A stretch of 34,196 nt of DNA, taken from assembly GCA_903916195.1 (NCBI GenBank), contig CAIWVP010000148.1, forward strand, positions 74,396-108,591, read 5' to 3'. The position numbers and the translations under genes were made by a program. The first letter of the stretch is position 1; each line of letters begins with the position of its first letter. This document shows positions 16,172 through 25,382 of this stretch, piece after piece. This DNA comes from an uncultured Verrucomicrobiota bacterium (GTDB lineage: Bacteria; Verrucomicrobiota; Verrucomicrobiia; Limisphaerales; UBA9464). The notes beneath the pieces were generated by a model, which saw only the letters and a program-made list of their open reading frames with translations, did not search any database and had not been told where the DNA came from.

Positions 16172-17434
16172 ATGGACAGTTTCCTCATCAAAGGCGGCGT
16201 GCCGCTCCACGGCGAAGTCAGGATCAGCGGCTCGAAGAACGCGGTGCTGCCGCTCATGGCCGCCACGCTGCTCACGGGCGACACCTGCGTCATCCGCAAC
16301 GTGCCTGACCTGAGCGACGTGCGCTTCATGGGCAAGATCCTCGAATCGCTCGGCGCCGAGGTGAAGTTCGAGGACGAAACGCTGACCATCCGCGCCGCCA
16401 AGCTGAAGGGCTTCGGCGACTACGATCTGATCCGCAAGATGCGCGGGAGCATCTGCATCCTCGGACCGCTGCTCGGCCGCCTGCACAAGGCCAGCGTGTC
16501 GCTGCCCGGCGGTTGCATCATCGGCACGCGGCCGATCGACCTGCACCTCAAAGGCCTCAAAGCGCTCGGCGCGAAGCTCGACATCGAGAACGGCTACATC
16601 AACGCCACGGCCAAACGCCTCGTCGGCACCACGCTCTTCCTCGGCGGCCGGGCCGGACCGACCGTGCTCGGCACGGCGAACATCATGATGGCGGCGACGC
16701 TCGCGCAAGGCGTCACGGTGATCGAGAGCGCCGCTTGCGAGCCCGAGGTCTGCGATGTCGCGAACTTCCTCGTGAGCATGGGGGCGAAGATCACCGGCAT
16801 CGGCAGCCCGACGCTGACGATCACCGGCGTCGAACGCCTGCACGGAACCGACCACGAGGTCATCCCCGACCGCATCGAGGCCTGCACGTTCCTCTGCGCG
16901 GCGGCGGCCACCAACGGCGAGGTGCTCGTCCACGGCGCGCGGCCGGAGCACTTCGCCGCGGTGATGGACAAGCTGCGCGAGGCCGGCGTGAAGATCGAGC
17001 GCAAGGCCGGTGGGCTGCTCGTACGTCCCGCGGCGCGGATCCGCCCGACGGATGTCACCACCCTGCCCTACGCGGGTTTCCCCACGGACGTCCAAGCGCA
17101 GTTCATGGCGCTGATGTGCCGCGCGAAAGGCATCAGCGTCATCACCGAGCGGATCTTTGAATCCCGGTTCATGCACGTCGCCGAGCTCGCGCGCCTCGGC
17201 GCCGAGATCTCCATCGAAGGGCCGAGCGCCATCGTGAAAGGCGGCCGTCCGCTGAGCGGCGCGCCGGTGATGGCCAGCGACCTGCGGGCATCGGCGGCCT
17301 TGGTCATCGCCGGCCTCGCGGCCAGCGGCACGACCCAGGTCCACCGCATCTACCATCTGGACCGCGGCTACGAGCGCATGGAGGAGAAACTCCGGAAGCT
17401 CGGCGCCCGCATCGAACGCGTGGAGGGCGAATGA
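16172..17434 (+). CDS. murA: UDP-N-acetylglucosamine 1-carboxyvinyltransferase
   Basis: A 420-residue EPSP-synthase-fold enzyme that moves enolpyruvate from PEP to UDP-GlcNAc, the first committed step of peptidoglycan synthesis. [13 protein letters not shown] (19-31) and the active-site loop [15 protein letters not shown] are clear, with Cys at residue 115, the same number as in E. coli MurA. This Cys is the target of fosfomycin, so the drug should bind in principle. The C-terminal [17 protein letters not shown] and [18 protein letters not shown] are complete. ATG 16172 gives the normal N-terminus. The stop overlaps the start of the next gene by 4 nt (ATGA). Confidence 0.97.
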   Translation: MDSFLIKGGVPLHGEVRISGSKNAVLPLMAATLLTGDTCVIRNVPDLSDVRFMGKILESLGAEVKFEDETLTIRAAKLKGFGDYDLIRKMRGSICILGPLLGRLHKASVSLPGGCIIGTRPIDLHLKGLKALGAKLDIENGYINATAKRLVGTTLFLGGRAGPTVLGTANIMMAATLAQGVTVIESAACEPEVCDVANFLVSMGAKITGIGSPTLTITGVERLHGTDHEVIPDRIEACTFLCAAAATNGEVLVHGARPEHFAAVMDKLREAGVKIERKAGGLLVRPAARIRPTDVTTLPYAGFPTDVQAQFMALMCRAKGISVITERIFESRFMHVAELARLGAEISIEGPSAIVKGGRPLSGAPVMASDLRASAALVIAGLAASGTTQVHRIYHLDRGYERMEEKLRKLGARIERVEGE

Positions 17435-17832
17435 GCAAACTGATCGGCTTTTTGATCCTGCTGACGGCCATCTGGGGCTTCAGCAAACTGGTGATCTTCT
17501 ACGGCAAGACCAAGTTGGAGACCGAAGGGCCGCCGCGTTCGCAGCAGGTCGCCGCGCCGGTGGACCCTTTGCCGGCGTTGCCCCCCGCCCTGGAGGCCTC
17601 GCTCGCACAGGCCAAGAACGGCGGTGTCTCCGCGATGAAGGACTGGCTCGCCGACAACCAGGCCGCGCTCCGCGACCCGAGGAAGGCCGCCATCGAGCTC
17701 GACTACGCCCAGATGCTCGTGCGCGGTGATCCCGCCGGCGCGAAGCGCGTCTTCCAGGCCGTCAAGGCGCGCACCCCCGCCGGTTCGCCGGTCGCCGAGC
17801 GCGTGCAGAAGCTTGGCAAGCTCTTCGAGTGA
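17431..17832 (+). CDS. Small membrane-anchored protein of unknown function
   Basis: A 133-residue protein coupled to murA by a 4-nt ATGA overlap. The N-terminal helix KLIGFLILLTAIWGFSKLVIFYG (3-25) is a single membrane anchor. After a proline-rich linker (~35-52) the rest is alpha-helical (SLAQAKNGGVSAMKDWLADN..., ELDYAQMLVRGDPAGAKRVFQAVKA) and looks like a TPR-type helical hairpin, though no clear repeat can be claimed. I do not recognise the family. Its link to murA suggests a cell-envelope role, by inference only. Confidence 0.7.
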   Translation: MSKLIGFLILLTAIWGFSKLVIFYGKTKLETEGPPRSQQVAAPVDPLPALPPALEASLAQAKNGGVSAMKDWLADNQAALRDPRKAAIELDYAQMLVRGDPAGAKRVFQAVKARTPAGSPVAERVQKLGKLFE

Positions 17833-17918
17833 GCGCGCCGCGGAGGGCTTATCGCCGCTTCCGCGCTTCCATTTTCGCCGCGGGAGGACCACGGTCGTCA
17901 TGCACTCCCCCAAGATCC

Positions 17919-18392
17919 ATGGATATATCCTTCAAGTGCCCGAGCTGCCGCCAGGACCTCGAGGTCGACGCCAGCGCCGCCGGCCAACAGCTCACCTGCC
18001 CCACCTGCAGCAAGGCGATGACCGTCCCGCAGCCGGACGCGACCAACATGAAGGTCGGCCTCGCGTCCAACGCCTCCGCCGGCGCGAAGGAGATCAAGCA
18101 CTTCAGCGTGCCCGTCACGTCCGGTCCGTCCGCACCGCTCATCCAGAAATCCGCCCCGCCGCTGGAGGTCGCCGCCGCCGGCGGACCGAAGCAGCTCCAC
18201 ATCAAGACGATCCGGCACATCGACTGCAAAGAGGTCGGTCACGACAACTTCGACAAGGTCGTGACCGAAGCCCTCGGCAAGATCGGCGAAGACGCGATCG
18301 TGAGCATCAACACGATCAATTACAGCTACATCGAGATGGGCACGCAGAAGCTGCTCAACGACTTCGGCGTGCTGATCGTCTACAAGAGCTGA
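17919..18392 (+). CDS. Zinc-ribbon protein of unknown function
   Basis: A 157-residue protein. MDISFKCPSCRQDLEVD...LTCPTCSKAMTVP at the N-terminus is a four-Cys zinc ribbon (CPSC and CPTC). A flexible Ala/Ser/Pro-rich linker follows, then a C-terminal domain (~92-157) with HIKTIRHIDCKEVGHDNFDKVV and INTINYSYIEMGTQKLLNDFGVLIVYKS that I cannot name. ATG 17919 is chosen because it opens the ribbon; the longer frame from 17829 adds 30 Arg-rich residues without family features. It follows the murA-linked gene by 86 nt and converges with the SGNH hydrolase gene 16 nt away. Confidence 0.7.
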   Translation: MDISFKCPSCRQDLEVDASAAGQQLTCPTCSKAMTVPQPDATNMKVGLASNASAGAKEIKHFSVPVTSGPSAPLIQKSAPPLEVAAAGGPKQLHIKTIRHIDCKEVGHDNFDKVVTEALGKIGEDAIVSINTINYSYIEMGTQKLLNDFGVLIVYKS

Positions 18393-18408
18393 GCGGCCTG
18401 CCGACCGG

Positions 18409-19215
18409 TCACAGCCGCCCCGGGAACCGCGCGATCAGGGCGGTCGCGAAGAGCTTGGCGAGCTGGGTGAACCCCGCCGCGGTGGGATGCAGTTCGTCGC
18501 CCCACTGGGTGTCGTCCAAGGTCCCTTGGGTGCGCACATAGACGATGCCGTGGTGGCGCTTCTCCAGTTTGGACATCAGCTCGCCGAACTGCTCCAGCAT
18601 GTAGCGGATGATCTGCCGCTGCATCGCCGGGTCGTCGATCCCCCGCTGCGACAGGTACGGCTGCATCCACGGCCCGACCTTCAGTCCGGGCAGCTTGATC
18701 GCTTTGCCGGTCGGGATCGCGAGATCGTAGGCGTGGGTGAAGATAACGCAGCCGGGACGATGGTCGTCGCGCAGGTCGACGAGCTCCTCGTACGCGGCCT
18801 CGATCTGGTCCATGCGGCGGAGGAAGCGCTCCTGGTCGATGCACGAGCGCCAATCGGCTCCGGGCACGAAGTCCTTGAGCAGCGGCAGAAGGTCCTCGCC
18901 GACGATGTCGTTGCCGCCGCCGCTGAAGAGCAGCGCCTCGAAGCCCAAGGCATCGTCCGCGAGCAACCGGCGCAGACGGTTCCGCTGCTCGCCCTTGAGG
19001 ATCTCCACCGCTTCGTCGCCGTTCCCTTCCAGCCGCAACCACGCGGCCTTCTCCGCGAAGGTCGCGATCAGGTTATCCGGGATGTTCGGTCGCGAGGGCA
19101 GCGGAAAGGCGAACCAGGAATCGCCCTCGGTCAGGATCCGCAGTGCCCCGGGAAGGCGCTGGATCTTCTGCTTGAAGCGGCTGAGCGGCGTGCCGCCGGT
19201 GAGTTCTTTGGGCAT
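18409..19215 (-). CDS. SGNH-type hydrolase (GDSL-like)
   Basis: A 268-residue protein with the blocks of SGNH hydrolases: LTEGDSWFAFP near residue 30 (block I, catalytic Ser), SGGGNDIVGEDLLP (block III, Gly-Asn) and WGDELHPTAAGF near the end (block V, Asp and His). No signal peptide is visible, so it may act in the cytoplasm. Substrate unknown: the family includes esterases, lipases and carbohydrate deacetylases. ATG 19215 is chosen over the longer frame from 19272, which adds 19 residues unlike the family. It is divergent from the glucosidase, with 202 nt between starts. Confidence 0.8.
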   Translation of the reverse strand: MPKELTGGTPLSRFKQKIQRLPGALRILTEGDSWFAFPLPSRPNIPDNLIATFAEKAAWLRLEGNGDEAVEILKGEQRNRLRRLLADDALGFEALLFSGGGNDIVGEDLLPLLKDFVPGADWRSCIDQERFLRRMDQIEAAYEELVDLRDDHRPGCVIFTHAYDLAIPTGKAIKLPGLKVGPWMQPYLSQRGIDDPAMQRQIIRYMLEQFGELMSKLEKRHHGIVYVRTQGTLDDTQWGDELHPTAAGFTQLAKLFATALIARFPGRL

Positions 19216-19417
19216 GGGGTGATATGGGTCCTGTTTGCTGTCGAGCTGACGCGGGACGGTCCCGGCAGGCAAGCGCGATCACCGCGACCGCGGGCCCGTC
19301 CACCTGTCAGAACGCCCAGGTCGGCGGTGATCTTACATAAGACTTCGGCGCGCATCCGCGATCGTCGCCCTTGGATCCGTCCTTCCCGCCGTCGCGCCTC
19401 GGACGTCTAATCGGGCC

Positions 19418-22231
19418 ATGCCTGATCCGAACGACCTGGCCGGGAACACGATGGTCCTCCGCAAGACGGCCGGGACCGACGAAGGCCGCCGGTTGACCGA
19501 GGACTCCACCCGGACCGCCAACTGGAAGCGCTGGGGTCCCTACCTCGCCGAGCGCCAGTGGGCCACCGTCCGCGAGGACTACAGCGAATGGGGCACCTGC
19601 TGGGATTATTTCCCCCACGACCATGCCCGCAGCCGCGCCTATCGATGGGGCGAGGACGGCCTGCTCGGCTTCTGCGACCGCGAGGCGCGGCTGTGCTTCG
19701 CGCTCGCGCTCTGGAACGGCCGCGACCCGATCCTGAAGGAGCGCCTCTACGGCCTCACCGGCAACGAAGGCAACCATGCCGAGGACGTGAAAGAGGAGTG
19801 GTTCTATCTCGATTCGACTCCGACCCATTCCTACGCCAAGGCGCTCTACAAATATCCGCAGGCCGCGTTCCCGTACGGGGACCTCGTCGAGGAGAACCGG
19901 CGCCGCGGCCGGGCCGACCGCGAGTACGAGCTCGCCGACACCGGCGTCTTCGCCGACGGACGCTACTTCGACGTCACCGCCGAGTACGCCAAGCTCGCGC
20001 CGGACGACATCCTCATCCGCATCACCGTCGCCAACCGCGGCCCCGGTCCCGCCACGCTCCACCTGCTGCCGACGCTCTGGTTCCGCAACACCTGGACCTG
20101 GGGCTGCCCGCGCGAAGGCTCCATCCAACGTCCTCTGCTCAGCCTCGCTCCCGACGCCCGTATCCGCGCCAGCCACGAGACGCTCGGCGACTTCGTGCTC
20201 GAGGCCGGCAGCGCGCCGGACGGCAGCGCGCCGCGGATCATCTTCACCGAGAACGACACCAACAACGCCAAGCTCTTCGCGTCGCCGAACGCCTCGCCGT
20301 TCGTGAAGGACGCGTTCCACGCGCACCTGGTGGACGATGATGCCGACGCGGTGAATCCCGCCGGCACGGGCACGAAGGCCGCGGCCATCTATCCGCTCCT
20401 GCTCGCGCCGGGCGAGACCCAGGTCGTGCGGCTGAGGCTCGTGTCCTCCGCCGAATCCGCGCGCGTCCGCTGCGACGAGTTGCTCGCGCCGCCCAGCCCG
20501 CGGCGCAAGGCGACGACGCCGAAGGAGACCGCGAGCGCGCTCATCCAGGACACCACGGCCTTCGACGCCGCGTTCGCCGTGCGCATCGCCGAGGCCGACG
20601 CCTTCTATCGCGCCAAGCTGCCGCCGCAGCTGGACCCCGCGGAGCGCAACGTCGTCCGCCAAGGCTACGCCGGCCTGCTCTGGTCGAAGCAGTTCTTCCA
20701 CTACGTCGTCGCCGATTGGCTCGACGGCGATCCGGCGATGCCCAAGCCGCCCGCATCGCGCAAGGAAGGCCGCAACGCCGAATGGCGGCACCTCTACGCG
20801 CGCGACATCATCTCGATGCCCGACAAGTGGGAGTACCCATGGTTCGCGGCGTGGGACCTCGCGTTCCACATGGTCCCCTTCGCGCGGATCGACGGGGCGT
20901 TCGCCAAGCAGCAGCTCGGGCTCTTCCTGCGCGAATGGTACATGCACCCGAACGGCCAGCTGCCGGCCTACGAGTTCGCCTTCGGCGACGTGAACCCGCC
21001 CGTGCACGCCTGGGCCGCGTGGCGCATCTACAAGCTCACCGGACCGCAGGGGGGACGCGACCGCGACTTCCTCGAGAGCATCTTCCAGAAGCTGCTCATC
21101 AACTTCACCTGGTGGGTCAACCGCAAGGACGCCTCGGGCAAGAACCTCTTCTCCGGCGGCTTCCTCGGCCTCGACAACATCGGCGTCTTCGACCGCTCGA
21201 AACCGCTGCCCACCGGCGGCTCGCTCCAGCAGGCGGACGGCACGGCGTGGATGGCCTTCTACGCGGCGACGATGCTGGCGATGGCCCTCGAACTGGCCCG
21301 CGACCACGCGACCGGCAAGATCCATTCCGCCTACGAGGACATGGCGAGCAAGTTCCTCGAGCACTTCGTCCAGATCGCCGACGCGATGAACAACCTCGGC
21401 GGCACCGGGCTGTGGAACGAGGCCGACGGCTTCTACTACGACCAGCTCGACACCGGCGACGGCAACCCCGTGCCGCTCCGCTCGCGCAGCATGGTCGGAT
21501 TGCTGCCGCTCATCGCGGTGGAGGTGCTGGAGGAATCCGAGGTGGACCACCTGCCCGGCTTCAAGAAGCGCCTCGCGTGGTTCGTGAAGCACCGCCACGA
21601 CCTCAACCGCGGCGTGGCCCTGGGCCGCAGCGGCAGCCGCGAGCGCCTGCTCCTCGCCATCCCGACGCGGGACCGCCTGCGCCGCGTGCTCCGCTATCTC
21701 GGCGACGAACAGGAGTTCCTCTCGCCCTACGGGCTGCGCTCGGTGTCCAAGGCGCACGCCAAGGACCCGTTCATCGTCCGCTGCGGCGACGAGGAGCACC
21801 GCGTCGACTACTCGCCGGGCGAGAGCACGACCGGGCTCTTCGGCGGCAACTCGAACTGGCGCGGACCGATCTGGTTCCCGGTGAACTACCTGCTGATCGA
21901 GGCGCTCGAACGCTACCACCACTTCTACGGCCCGGAGTTCACCGTCGAGTACCCCGTGGGCTCGGGCGTCCAGCGGAACCTCCGCGAGATCGCCGCCGAC
22001 CTGGAGGTGCGCCTGTCGTCGCTCTTCCTGCCGGACAAGAACGGTCGCCGTCCGTGCCACGGCGACGAGACGCGCTTCGCGACCGACCCGCACTGGCGCC
22101 AGTTGGTGCTCTTCCACGAGTACTTCCACGCCGACACCGGCCGCGGCCTCGGCGCGAACCACCAGACCGGCTGGACCGCCCTGGCCCTCCGCCACATCGA
22201 GAACGTCGCAAAACGCCGCAGCGCGACGTGA
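19418..22231 (+). CDS. GH63-like glucosidase (MGH1-like (alpha/alpha)6 glycoside hydrolase)
   Basis: A 937-residue cytoplasmic glycosidase of the bacterial glucosidase group related to GH63. The N-terminal beta-rich region has WKRWGPYLAERQWATVRED, WDYFPHDHARSRAYRWGEDG and HSYAKALYKYPQAAFPY. The C-terminal catalytic barrel has YPWFAAWDLAFHMVPFARID, where the Asp is the likely general acid, and TGLFGGNSNWRGPIWFPVNYLLIEAL near 810-830. GH63 enzymes release glucose, mannose or related sugars from alpha-linked glycans or glycosides; which substrate this one uses cannot be told. The ATG gives a plausible N-terminus and no signal peptide is visible. A 1024-codon open frame runs antisense over it and is only a shadow. 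Confidence 0.9.
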   Translation: MPDPNDLAGNTMVLRKTAGTDEGRRLTEDSTRTANWKRWGPYLAERQWATVREDYSEWGTCWDYFPHDHARSRAYRWGEDGLLGFCDREARLCFALALWNGRDPILKERLYGLTGNEGNHAEDVKEEWFYLDSTPTHSYAKALYKYPQAAFPYGDLVEENRRRGRADREYELADTGVFADGRYFDVTAEYAKLAPDDILIRITVANRGPGPATLHLLPTLWFRNTWTWGCPREGSIQRPLLSLAPDARIRASHETLGDFVLEAGSAPDGSAPRIIFTENDTNNAKLFASPNASPFVKDAFHAHLVDDDADAVNPAGTGTKAAAIYPLLLAPGETQVVRLRLVSSAESARVRCDELLAPPSPRRKATTPKETASALIQDTTAFDAAFAVRIAEADAFYRAKLPPQLDPAERNVVRQGYAGLLWSKQFFHYVVADWLDGDPAMPKPPASRKEGRNAEWRHLYARDIISMPDKWEYPWFAAWDLAFHMVPFARIDGAFAKQQLGLFLREWYMHPNGQLPAYEFAFGDVNPPVHAWAAWRIYKLTGPQGGRDRDFLESIFQKLLINFTWWVNRKDASGKNLFSGGFLGLDNIGVFDRSKPLPTGGSLQQADGTAWMAFYAATMLAMALELARDHATGKIHSAYEDMASKFLEHFVQIADAMNNLGGTGLWNEADGFYYDQLDTGDGNPVPLRSRSMVGLLPLIAVEVLEESEVDHLPGFKKRLAWFVKHRHDLNRGVALGRSGSRERLLLAIPTRDRLRRVLRYLGDEQEFLSPYGLRSVSKAHAKDPFIVRCGDEEHRVDYSPGESTTGLFGGNSNWRGPIWFPVNYLLIEALERYHHFYGPEFTVEYPVGSGVQRNLREIAADLEVRLSSLFLPDKNGRRPCHGDETRFATDPHWRQLVLFHEYFHADTGRGLGANHQTGWTALALRHIENVAKRRSAT

Positions 22232-22362
22232 GAGGCGGCACAACTCGATCCACGTGAGCCCGGTGGCCGGGTCGACACTCACCCGCTTGGGGACTGCCGG
22301 CGATGCTGCGGTGAGAGCCGGATCAGCCCGCCCGCCGGTTGGAGTTGGCGGACGGTCCCGAC

Positions 22363-22390
22363 CAAAGCGGTGGAGGACCACCGCACTCCA
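22363..22390 (-). repeat. 28-nt hairpin repeat, copy A
   Basis: On the minus strand it reads ttggagtgcgg, tgg, tcc, tcc, accgcttt. The core gcggtgg-tcct-ccaccgc forms a 7-bp perfect stem. Copy B at 22435-22462 has the same flanks and a stem with two paired base changes. Confidence 0.75.
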
Positions 22391-22434
22391 AGACGCTGGC
22401 GCGACCCCGGCCGCCCGCCTGCCACCGCGAGGTT

Positions 22435-22462
22435 TTGGAGTGCGGCAGTCCCCTGCCGCTTT
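22435..22462 (+). repeat. 28-nt hairpin repeat, copy B
   Basis: It reads ttggagtgcgg, cag, tcc, cct, gccgcttt on the plus strand. The core gcggcag-tccc-ctgccgc forms a 7-bp stem, differing from copy A at two base pairs that both stay paired. Flanks are identical to copy A. Confidence 0.75.
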
Positions 22463-22706
22463 CGCCCCGCGCGCTCAGGCAGGGACAGCGGGACGGTGCA
22501 CCAGTGAGACCGCTTTCGCCCGGCGCGCCACGGCAGGACCGCAATGTCCCCGGAGCTTCGTGCACGCCTCGGATATGCTGCGGGGACCTGTACCGGCATT
22601 CCCTCCAACGTGCAGGATCAAGGCGGCGACGGGTGACGTCGGGGTACGAAGAAGAAGCGCCGCCATCGCGACGCAGTCCAGAGCTCCCGGATCAGAACGC
22701 CCCCGA

Positions 22707-25271
22707 TCATTCATCATCATCGTCGCCGCCGAGCACGAAGGCGGCGCGGACCGGACTGGGCATCGGGAGGTCCGGTCCCTTCACGGCGTGCCAGATCACC
22801 CGGTTGAGCAGCAGGTCGTCCGCGGCGTCTTCTTTGGTGAAATCCATGCCGGCCGATTCCTTGCTGCCCCAGGCAGAGGCCAGGTTCTTCTCGGTGCGGT
22901 CCACCGCGACCGGCAGGGCGCGGAAGGGACGCAGGTCCGCCTTCGCTTGGAACACGCCGTACATCGGCGCCGCCGCGGCATCGAACTGCGACATCGGCTT
23001 CAGCCCGAGGATGAGCTCCATCGTCCGCAACATCGAGCAGGTCGAGTACATCGTGGAATCGCGATGATGCCGCTTGACGTACGGGCTGGCGACGAAGGCG
23101 ATCGAGCGGTGGGCGTCGACGTGGTCGGGGCCGTTCTGCGCGTCGTCCTCGAGGACGAACACCGCCGTCTGCGCCCAGAACTTGGAGCGGCTGACCGCCT
23201 CGATGAGCATCCCGAGCGCGAGGTCGTTGTCGGCGACCATGGCGCGCGGCGTCGCCTTGCCGGCGGACGTGCCGTAGGTGTGGTCGTTCGGTAGCCGCAG
23301 GATCTGCAACCGCGGCATGTCGCCCTCGCGCTCGAAACGCTTCAGCTCGTCGGCGAACCGCTCGGCGCGCTTCACGTCGGGATAATCCATGTCCCACGGG
23401 CGGAAACCGGGATCGAAGTGCCCTTCCAACGATGCCACCCGCGTGCGGACCGGCGCGTCGGGCGTGGCGCCCAAGGCGCAGAACTCGCCGTAGCTCCGGT
23501 AGCTCACGCCGGCTTGCTTGGCGCGGTCCCATAGGTAGCCGCTCACCGGCGCCGCGACCGCGAAGGAGCCCTCGCTGGGATAAGGATATTTGCCCTTGGC
23601 GTTGTGGCCGTAGCTGAGCGGCCAGGTCTTCTCCACGAAATCCGTGGCGTAGGCGCCCATCGTCCATTCATGGCCGTCCGCGCTCACCTCGCCGTCGACG
23701 TAGAAGTTGTCGAGCAGCACGAACTCGCGCGCCAAGGCGTGGTGGTTGGGCGTGACGCTCTCGTCGAACAGGCAGAGCGACGGATCGCCGTTGCCCTCGG
23801 GCATGTCGCCCAGCACCTGGTCGTAGGTGCGGTTCTCCTTGATCACGTAGATGACGTAGCGGATCGGGCTCTTGCCGCCGACACGCGACGGGACGGGGTT
23901 CTCGCGGCCGCGCTTCGCCGGCGGGGCGACGGACGGCGGCGGGCTGCACTTGAAGGCGCGCGCCGTGGTGTCGCGCAGCTTCTCTTCGAGCGGCTCGCCC
24001 TTCTTCGGCAACGGGATGATGCTGAGCGTGCCCTGGAACAGCCCGCCGATATATTCGCGGATATCGGACGCCGGCTCGCGACCGGGCTGCGGGCCGTTGC
24101 GGTTCGCGTGCGAGATCAGGCCCTTGCCGTTCGCGACCAGCAGGTTCTTGCCGTCGGGCGTGACGCGCACCGAGGTCGGATACCATCCGACCGGGATGAA
24201 CCCGAGCGAACGGCTCTTGCCCGGCGCCCCGACCTCGAAGACGGCGACGTTGTTGTTCCCCGCGTTGGCGACGAACAGGAGGTCCTCGTCCGGCGACAAG
24301 GCGAGCGAGTTCGGCGTCGAGCCCGGCAGCGCGTCCGACGACATCGCGGACGACAAGGTCTCCAGCACCCGGCCGGTCGCGGTGTCGATCACGCTGACGG
24401 AATTGCGCGCCGCGTCGGCGACGTAGAGCCGTTGGCCGGACCGTGTGAGCAGCATCTCGCACGGATGCTCCTCGGTCTTCCAACGCGCCTGCACCGCGCC
24501 GGTCGCCACATCGAGCACCGCGACCTCGGACCTCGCCCACAAGCTCACGTAGAGCCGGCCGTGCGCTTCGTCGAGCACGCACGCGTACGGGAACGGCGCG
24601 TCGGCCGGAAGGGTGTCGCGCTGCGCCGCGGAGCGTTTCTCCGCCGCCGCGAGGTCCGGATCCGAGGAGACCTGCGTGCGGCTGAGATCCACGACGGCCG
24701 CGCCGGGCGCGAGCGGGAACAGCGCCGATGCCTTGCGCTGGTCCAGGTCGGCGACCGCGATGTCCTGCCCGTAGACGTTCGCCGCGAAGATCCGACGGCC
24801 GTCCGCGCTGACCGCGAGCCCGGCCGGGACGCCGCGTTCCTTGATGTCGCGGAGCTGGATCCGCTGCGGCTCGCTGAAATGGCCGGCCTTGAAGGCATGC
24901 TCGACCACCGTCTCGTCCCCAGCCCCGCTGGTGTAGATGCGCGTGCCGTCCGGTGAGAAGGCCAGCCCGTAGAAGGCGTCACCCAGCGCGACCCGGGCGA
25001 TGACCTTGCCCTCCGGCAACGCGACGGAGACCAATTCGTGCTGGCCGTAGCCCGCGTGGAGCGCCACCACGAACTTGCCCGACGGATGCACCGCGAGGTT
25101 CACCGGGAAATCGCCGATCACGACCTGCTTGCCGACCGGCCGCAGCGACCACTGGTTGGGCAGCAGCACCGAGCCGTCGACCTTGGCACCCGGCAGGTCG
25201 GGAAGCGGCCCCGGTTTAGCGAGCAGGGGCAAGCCGACGAGAGCGAGCAGGACCGGGAGCAGGCGTTTCAT
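22707..25271 (-). CDS. Secreted YncE-like beta-propeller / phosphoesterase fusion
   Basis: An 854-residue exported protein. Residues 1-18 (MKRLLPVLLALVGLPLLA) are a signal peptide. A beta-propeller spans about 50-420, with repeated blades such as VNLAVHPSGKFVVALHAGYG, YGLAFSPDGTRIYTSGAG and NSLALSPDEDLLFVANAGNN, as in YncE or cytochrome-cd1-type repeats. The C-terminal half, from IRYVIYVIKENRTYDQVLGDMPEGNGDP onward, is a phosphoesterase (PF04185) of the alkaline-phosphatase superfamily, with VDGEVSADGHEWTMGAYATD, LPNDHTYGTSAGKATPRAMVADND and AVFVLEDDAQNGPDHVDAHRS. The protein ends in an acidic GGDDDDE tail. Substrate unknown: PF04185 members cleave phosphate esters including phospholipids. 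ATG 25271 is chosen because it opens the signal peptide. Confidence 0.88.
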   Translation of the reverse strand: MKRLLPVLLALVGLPLLAKPGPLPDLPGAKVDGSVLLPNQWSLRPVGKQVVIGDFPVNLAVHPSGKFVVALHAGYGQHELVSVALPEGKVIARVALGDAFYGLAFSPDGTRIYTSGAGDETVVEHAFKAGHFSEPQRIQLRDIKERGVPAGLAVSADGRRIFAANVYGQDIAVADLDQRKASALFPLAPGAAVVDLSRTQVSSDPDLAAAEKRSAAQRDTLPADAPFPYACVLDEAHGRLYVSLWARSEVAVLDVATGAVQARWKTEEHPCEMLLTRSGQRLYVADAARNSVSVIDTATGRVLETLSSAMSSDALPGSTPNSLALSPDEDLLFVANAGNNNVAVFEVGAPGKSRSLGFIPVGWYPTSVRVTPDGKNLLVANGKGLISHANRNGPQPGREPASDIREYIGGLFQGTLSIIPLPKKGEPLEEKLRDTTARAFKCSPPPSVAPPAKRGRENPVPSRVGGKSPIRYVIYVIKENRTYDQVLGDMPEGNGDPSLCLFDESVTPNHHALAREFVLLDNFYVDGEVSADGHEWTMGAYATDFVEKTWPLSYGHNAKGKYPYPSEGSFAVAAPVSGYLWDRAKQAGVSYRSYGEFCALGATPDAPVRTRVASLEGHFDPGFRPWDMDYPDVKRAERFADELKRFEREGDMPRLQILRLPNDHTYGTSAGKATPRAMVADNDLALGMLIEAVSRSKFWAQTAVFVLEDDAQNGPDHVDAHRSIAFVASPYVKRHHRDSTMYSTCSMLRTMELILGLKPMSQFDAAAAPMYGVFQAKADLRPFRALPVAVDRTEKNLASAWGSKESAGMDFTKEDAADDLLLNRVIWHAVKGPDLPMPSPVRAAFVLGGDDDDE

Positions 25272-25382
25272 TCCAGATTTATGCCATCGCGTCCGGCGCG
25301 GAGCCAAGAAACGTTCTGATGCAGGCGACGCGGCCCCGGAGAGCGCCGGGTCGTCCACCCTCCTCGGCGCGGCCCCGACCGC

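Larger units (their letters stand above)
22232..22706. other. Intergenic region between convergent genes, rich in hairpin repeats
   Basis: This 475-nt gap between the glucosidase and phosphoesterase ends holds no convincing gene. It contains two inverted copies of a 28-nt hairpin repeat (22363-22390 and 22435-22462) and a pair of ~30-nt direct repeats starting ccgctttcgcc at 22456 and 22510. The remaining sequence is GC-rich without evident function. Confidence 0.65.

Noticed and set aside
19307-22381. 1024-codon open frame antisense to the glucosidase gene
   Set aside because: It mirrors the glucosidase gene in high-GC sequence, has low-complexity Ala/Arg/Glu-rich composition and no domain; the plus-strand frame has clear GH63-like motifs.
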